DNA of 37,500 nt, from positions 65,001 to 102,500 of the forward strand of contig MVGU01001276.1 in assembly GCA_002005505.1 (NCBI GenBank), in the 5' to 3' direction. This document shows positions 1 through 37,500 of the stretch, one piece after another; positions within the stretch are counted from its first letter, which is position 1, and each line of letters opens with the position of its first letter. The notes under the pieces are model-generated. The model was not told the DNA's origin. It worked only from the letters and a program-made list of their open reading frames with translations, and ran no database searches. Both the position numbers and the translations under genes were made by a program. Origin of the DNA: Botryococcus braunii. Lineage: Eukaryota; Chlorophyta; Trebouxiophyceae.

Positions 1-770
1 CACCAATGCTTGAGTAATCACAATGGTTATGAGCTGCCAACGTAGCAATTTCGCACAATAATTATATGTGGCGACAGCTAACGATAGTCAAAAGCTTGTA
101 TAGAGTGCAGGGCACGTATATATACATATACATGCATGTCATCAGAAGGGCGCGGCATATACGTATATGTGCATGTCAAGAGAAAGGCGTGGTGACGCTG
201 CGCAGCTATTTTAAAGAAGTACAACCATACAGCTGTATGAGATTAAGAATAGAAATGGTATGAAATTAAGATTAAGATAAAAATTAGGGTGGAAGGTTTG
301 ATCGGCAGCTAGGGTCAACAAGGCTGATACCTGCGGGTGCCCTGGCACGTTTCCTTCACTGTACCTTCCGGGACGATCTGGGGCTGCTGCGCCCATCTGG
401 TAATTCGCTTGATCCTTTGTGTGTTCTCCGAGACGGACACAGCGTCCAAATAGGACAGCAATTAAAGTTCTTGTAATTACTGCAGAAATTATTTATGTGC
501 ACCTCAGAACCAGGGAAAGGGGATACGAAAAGGCCGGTACTTTATGCGTGTCACGTTGGCAATGCAGTTAACGAGGCTATCAAAGTTTTCGGCTCACATG
601 GGCCACAGTTTTGTGCTTTCAACGAGATGCACAGCTGCTAGGTTGCGGGAAAGATCTGCACTACGCGGGTGAGAGTAGTGACACGCGACTTCCTACTGCA
701 TGCGGAATCTCGCTGTGCGGGAAATGTAAACGCTGGTGTCGAGCGAGAAACGAGTGGAATACTTATCAAA
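1..770. other. 5' flank of the OSB gene, no firm gene
   Basis: No coding sequence is firmly supported here. The stretch probably holds the promoter and 5' leader of the OSB gene that starts at 771. One short exon-like block lies on the minus strand at 331-396 and is listed separately. The frame of OSB exon 1 stays open upstream of 771, but 771 is its first ATG. Confidence 0.5.
331..396 (-). other. Possible minus-strand coding exon of an off-window gene
   Basis: Read on the minus strand, this 66-base block is preceded by an acceptor ending CAG (397-399) and followed by a good donor (GTATCA from 330). It is exactly 22 codons, open throughout, and begins with ATG. It encodes a Gly/Ala/Pro-rich peptide beginning GAAAPDRPGRYSEG after the Met. 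If real, it belongs to a gene running off the left edge, divergent from OSB. No family is recognised, and the evidence is only the pair of splice sites and the phase. Confidence 0.2.
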
Positions 771-4585
<3,815 letters not shown>

Positions 4586-5412
4586 GGCTGCTCGCCTCAT
4601 CGCCGTCCTCACACCTGTACCATCAGACAAATTCCGGGAGGTTCATGGCACGACTTGGACTTCGGGGGCCGAAAGTGGAGCAGGTCTGAAGCGGGCTGAA
4701 GAATAGGTCTGGCCCACGAGGTCTGGACTGTGTTGCACGTCCTGATCATGCTTCCAGCTGGGAAGCCGGAGAAGTCTGAGTTCTTATAAGCTAATTAGCT
4801 GTGTGCGCGCGCCTGCGTGCGGGCTCGAAAGGGCCCTATCCCTACAATCCAGCCACGTCAGTTCGTGTAACACCGGACTGTGTGGATTGCTTTTTTGTTG
4901 TCTTTTTGTTTTGCCTGCTTGCAAGTGTACGCTGCTTCCAAGCACCTTGCCGACCGAGGGCTTGCAATCTGCAAATAAGACACCTGCTTCAGGGATTAGA
5001 TGTAACCCATTGTATATGAAAACACCCCATCCATCCGAAATTGTACCTCTGGCTTTTCCCGAGACTCGCCTATCTGCAAATAGGCTTCATTCTTTACATT
5101 GAGTAGAGGTTGGATGACCACAACGTGCCACTTTGCGAGGTGACCCGAGCCCGAGACAGCAAATGTGAAGGCTGCTCCGCACTTTGTGAAAGAAGTGTGG
5201 AACTTAGAATGAGAATGGCGGGCTTGATGAGTCCAAGGATGCGTTTGCTCAGCATTTGCGCATCAGTGCCCGAGCCAGGCGCCATTGGATCATGCGGTCG
5301 CACCTGGTTTGCACCTTTTGCCGAGTTTATAACAAGAATGGGGGAAGACAGGGCGTGTGCGTGCGCGCCTTGCACTTGACGTCAGTAAGAAAACGCAGGT
5401 AAATCTATCTTT

Positions 5413-5615
5413 AAAGACATGTATAGATCTAGGGTGTCACCCGTCACACACCCTTGACTTATGTCACCCAAGACACACCTCAAGATCCAGGGTGTCACCA
5501 TCACAGACCTCAAGATCAAGGGTGTCACCCGTTTTACACCTCAAGATGTAGGGTTTCACCTTGTCACACATCTCAAGATCTAGGGTGCCACCCGTCGCAC
5601 ACCCCTGAACATATG
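5413..5615. repeat. Minisatellite, unit about 35 bp
   Basis: About five to six imperfect copies of a unit close to CCTCAAGATCTAGGGTGTCA followed by CCCGTCACACA. It sits downstream of the OSB stop codon, possibly beyond its transcript. Confidence 0.88.
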
Positions 5616-5742
5616 GTGCCATCCGCACAGACAAGCCTCGCAAGTCACTAGATGGCACCTTGCCGCCGACGCAGACCAGCAACGCACGAGCTTGCAAGAC
5701 AAAGGCACCACCGAATGTAAGCTGCATGCCGGAAGAGGCCCA

Positions 5743-5746
<4 letters not shown>

Positions 5747-5834
<88 letters not shown>
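5747..5834. repeat. (CA)44 microsatellite
   Basis: A pure CA tract of 88 bases in the intergenic region downstream of OSB. Confidence 0.97.
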
Positions 5835-5836
<2 letters not shown>

Positions 5837-8371
5837 GCTTTTGACGCCATCACCTCGTGACGCTACAACGGTTGCAGATGCATCTCAGTGCAGTATCCAA
5901 TTGGGTTAGAGCCAAAAAGAACTGCATGGGGATGCGTCTGCAACGACATTAGTTCCCTGAAGCAAAAGTGTTTCCCGGGAGCTCTGGCTGGCCGGCACTT
6001 GAGCCGGGACAGGTATAAACCAGCACGCCATCCTGGAACCTGTAGCTATTCATGAATGCAGTGACAAAAACTCATGACCGGTCAGTAACTATACAATGCC
6101 CAAGTCATGGGACCTGTACGCATATGCATGTCTTCCAACTTGAAACAATGCGCTTCAAAGATACATCAACAGAGCACACCACATGGGCGACATGACGGCA
6201 TCTCTGTGTTCTTCGCGAGTTCTTTGGGGGTAGTCTTGACTTCCAAGTCGTCCCCTTGAAACCCCGAATCCGGATCCCCTCTGCAAACTCCAAAATGAGT
6301 CATCAAAACTATGTAATTTATGTATACCTGGGATGGACTGATGGACACAAACATTGCTAAGTACACTAAGAATCCTCGAGCTCGATACTGAGTCACGTTA
6401 CATACTGGGAAACCACCGACACCCGTTTTTGAGCAGCCCGACTGACGTTTCTCAGCCTTCCCAACCTTCGCAATAATTAGGCGGAGGCATGTCTGTGTCC
6501 ACGTTTCCCTCGGCAAACACCATCTCAGCAATGCCATGCACAGAACAGGTTCAAGGAAATTAAGGTTCAAGGCATTTTTAGCCATGAAAAAGAGGGGCCC
6601 TCTAGTTCAAGGAAGCTAATGATTACTCCCGTAGGCTAATGATTACTCCACTCCAACCTAACACATGTGATCTGAGCATCGCATCAAGCAGGTGGCTCAG
6701 GAACGTGCAAAATAGTTGCCAACTAGCTATCACAAGCATGTGCCAGTAGTACACAAGCCACACAACAACCGCCACGGCGTTCCATGCCGGGTAAGGGCTG
6801 CCTATCAGACAATGAAAGGAGACCCATTCATCCAACGGCCTCAAGCCAACAGAATCCTGGACACCGCAAGTGGCAGCTCCCCTCGCACCCCTCTTGAATA
6901 CTAAAGAATACACGCATGCAGTGCAGTGCATGCCTAACACAGAAACGCATCGGCAACCGCAAAGGACCAAGAAGAAAGGCCTGATTTTCCCCATCAGGCC
7001 CCACCCGTTCTTTCCTCCCGCCATCTCCGCCCCGGGGGGGGGGGGGGGGCTTCTCACATGCAGAAGCATGTGTAGAATAAAACATCTCCGAAGCCGCTTT
7101 CTGTGTGCACCTCTGTAAGCCATGGCATCTGTGCTTGCACAAACTGTCATACGCAGCTGTGGGGTATACTTGAATTTCCACCGGATACATGTTAACTTGA
7201 TAGTTCAACGCTCTCGCAGCCTGCTAGCCGAGCAATGTCACGCATGCATGCGCGGGTGCCCGCTCACTGGTACATGGCCCCTGCACTTTTAAACTGAGTT
7301 CCTCTTGCATTCAAATAAGTTATCGAGTACTTGCAAACCAATTCATGCCGATAACTCCACATCTATGCACCAACAACATGCCTCATGCCTTCCAAGCATG
7401 TACATCAGCGGGGTTGCTCTGGAATTCAGGCCGTTGGAAAGCAGCCTTACGATGCACCTTAATCATCATTGACTCTAACCATCATTGACTCTAACCATGC
7501 TTGGGGGACATCGCACAACATAAAATGTGATAAGCAGTGTGACGCCCCTCCACCACCACGTGGCCTTGGCTGAGAGAAACACCCCAGCGCGAGGAGCAGC
7601 TGGGCTTTTAAAGGGAACAAGCTTGAGACTCCCACAGGGGTTGGGGAAGAAAAAGATAACCCCTCAGTGTGGGTGGGAAACCCCACTTGTCTTCACCAAG
7701 CTCCAGAGCTGTCTCCTCTCCTGTGATCATCACAAGCGCTGAAAGGCGGATGAACAAATGCACACGTGGGGAAACAACTGTATGCCCATAAACAAAGGCG
7801 GCACTGTCTATATAGCCGGAGGACACCCAGCGGGCAGGCTGACCAGCTAAGGCCACGTGGCCTCAGTGATCAGACTCGGGAAGAATCAGCCGTCTCGGGA
7901 GACTGATCAACGATGCTAGCTCTCTTGAGGACCAAGGCACAATCACGACAAATGAAGAGGATATCACATCAGGGCAAGTACAGCATCAAACTCGAGTCTG
8001 AAAGGCATACATAAGCCCAGCATAGGACGCTGTTGCTGCAACTGCTAATTGCACCGGTTCCCACGTGATCCCAGGCCTTAACACAGCAGATCCTGTTCGG
8101 GTTCAAAACACGGCCTCAATCAAAACCGGTGTAATAATGTCACGCAACTAAATCAAGCGCTCTTCTGGCAGAAACAAAAACCCTGGGACTGAAAGGGCTC
8201 CAGGCCTGCAGGCCGTGCAGCTGCAGACCCGCCTGCCAATGACGCACATCACCCTGCCCAAACCGTGCTATGGAGTACAATCCAGGGCACAAGGAGAGTG
8301 ACCAGGCATGCCCCCCCCTCCCCCCCCTTCCCCATATGGCTTTTTGAAGCTTTGGGGCGGAGTTGCCCTTT

Positions 8372-25465
<17,094 letters not shown>

Positions 25466-25568
25466 TGCGGTCGGGAGTCTCGTCTTTTCCTACTGCGAGT
25501 GTGAGTGGGAGCGTATAGACTTATGCCGGGAGGACTGTAGCAGCGACATCAGCTGCTCCATTTTACTG
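25466..25568. promoter_or_regulatory. Short divergent interval, likely shared promoter
   Basis: Only 103 bases separate the URM1 start codon (25569, plus) from the proposed first ATG of the coiled-coil gene (25465, minus). Any core promoters must overlap here or lie within each other's transcribed regions. No clear TATA box is visible. The URM1 start is firm; the other start is tentative. Confidence 0.4.
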
Positions 25569-26229
25569 ATGGTCAAAATAAAAATCGAGCTTAGGTGAAT
25601 TACCTTTTCTTGCAACAACTTCGTTCTTTGCATGGTTTACAGACGCTGGAGACCACCAACCGTCCTATTCATCTTTGCAGTGGTGGTTTGGAGCTGCTCT
25701 TCGGAAAGGAAAGGGTGCATTTTGTCGACATTCCGGAAGGGGACAGACAGGTTCACCCGTATCCTCTTGCTCTGTATCAAGGGTTCGTTGCTTACATTCA
25801 TAGGGCATGTTATTAGATGGTTCGGGCTAGCGGTCGCAGGTGACAGTTGGGGACGTTTTGATTTGGGCACGCGACAATCTTCTAACTGAAAGGCCAGAGC
25901 TGTTTATGAAAAAAGACACCGTGTAAGTGTAGCTGTTATCTCGTTCATTATGAATTTAAAATTAGAGAAACGTACCTTCACACTCCTAAAGTGTGTTGCA
26001 GGAGGCCAGGGATCTTGGTTCTCATTAATGACGAGGACTGGGAATTAAGGTACCGACCCATTGTAGCCCTCTGATGGTTTCAATTGTTTGTTTTGTTACA
26101 GTTGTGATCGCCCTGTGTTGCAACGCCCCTTCTTACTAGGCCTTTCTGCTTGTTTGCAGTGAGACAAGCCAAACCAAAGTTGTTGATGGCGATACCATCG
26201 CATTCATTTCCACATTACATGGGGGCTGA
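25569..26229 (+). CDS. URM1: Ubiquitin-related modifier 1 (URM1), complete, five exons
   Basis: Exons 25569-25594, 25681-25750, 25840-25922, 26002-26049 and 26160-26229 have GT-AG borders and matching phases and total 297 bases: 98 residues plus stop. The protein begins MVKIKIELSGGLELLFG, continues with LIWARDNLLTERPELFMK and the family signature RPGILVLINDEDWEL, and ends FISTLHGG at the stop codon. URM1 is known as a beta-grasp ubiquitin-like protein. Its C-terminal Gly-Gly is activated by the E1-like MOCS3/Uba4 to a thiocarboxylate. It donates sulfur for 2-thiouridine in cytosolic tRNAs for Lys, Glu and Gln, and can be joined to proteins under oxidative stress. The length matches plant URM1 proteins. 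The donor of exon 2 (GTTCAC) is weak but is the only one that keeps the frame. This is a confident identification from sequence alone. Confidence 0.95.

Positions 26230-37500
<11,271 letters not shown>

Larger units (their letters stand above)
4586..8371. other. Intergenic region between two convergent genes
   Basis: OSB ends on the left and the proposed last coiled-coil exon lies on the right. The left part up to about 5050 is likely OSB 3' leader; AATAAGA near 4975 could serve as a polyadenylation signal. It also holds a minisatellite (5413-5615), a CA tract (5747-5834), a G run near 7033-7049, and small direct duplications (6619-6650 and 7464-7499). Several open frames of 60-175 codons exist on both strands (for example minus 6166-6585 and minus 6623-7150), but none shows a recognisable protein or consistent splice pattern. 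Confidence 0.55.

Noticed and set aside
6166..6585. Minus-strand 139-codon frame as a further exon of the coiled-coil gene
   Set aside because: Its best acceptor is out of phase with the upstream exon, and the sequence has no coiled-coil or known domain character.
25632..25889. Plus-strand frame with an Arg-rich start and hydrophobic stretch, resembling a signal peptide
   Set aside because: It overlaps URM1 exons 2 and 3 in a different frame. The URM1 reading is strongly supported by family signatures and phase.

Overview
This is nuclear DNA of a eukaryote, most likely a green-lineage organism and probably a streptophyte alga. Every real gene is cut into short exons with GT-AG junctions, and the introns are loaded with very long CA/GT, CT/GA and homopolymer tracts. 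Two gene families point to plants. One is an organellar single-stranded DNA-binding protein with an SSB/OB domain plus the plant PDF motif (OSB family). The other is a dynamin-related protein that reads like plant DRP3. The species is not proven; a charophyte such as Chara would fit, but that is inference.

Four genes can be built by hand. (1) 771-4585, plus strand: an OSB-type protein in five exons, about 314 residues, with a likely mitochondrial presequence. (2) 8372-25465, minus strand: a large coiled-coil protein of about 1,500 residues in about 23 exons. I do not recognise its family. Reading frame and intron phase are continuous across all chosen exons. (3) 25569-26229, plus strand: a complete five-exon URM1 gene (ubiquitin-related modifier 1, 98 residues, ending in Gly-Gly). 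Its longest exon is only 83 bases. (4) 29044-37500, minus strand: a DRP3/Drp1-type dynamin GTPase in 13 exons. The N-terminus lies beyond the right edge, and the stretch from just before the P-loop to the stop codon is present.

Layout: OSB and the coiled-coil gene are convergent, with about 3.8 kb between them. The coiled-coil gene and URM1 are divergent, with about 100 bases between proposed start codons, so they may share a promoter. URM1 and DRP3 are convergent across about 2.8 kb in which I support no gene. The products act in separate housekeeping processes (organelle DNA maintenance, tRNA thiolation/urmylation, mitochondrial and peroxisomal fission); nothing suggests one pathway.

The remaining sequence is repeats: more than 25 dinucleotide tracts (many of 60-150 bp), four A/T homopolymers of 30-40 bases, G/C runs, and minisatellites. 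The two longest minisatellites have unit lengths divisible by three (39 and 48 bp), which creates convincing but probably false open frames inside DRP3 introns. No tRNA, rRNA, CRISPR array or intact transposon was found.
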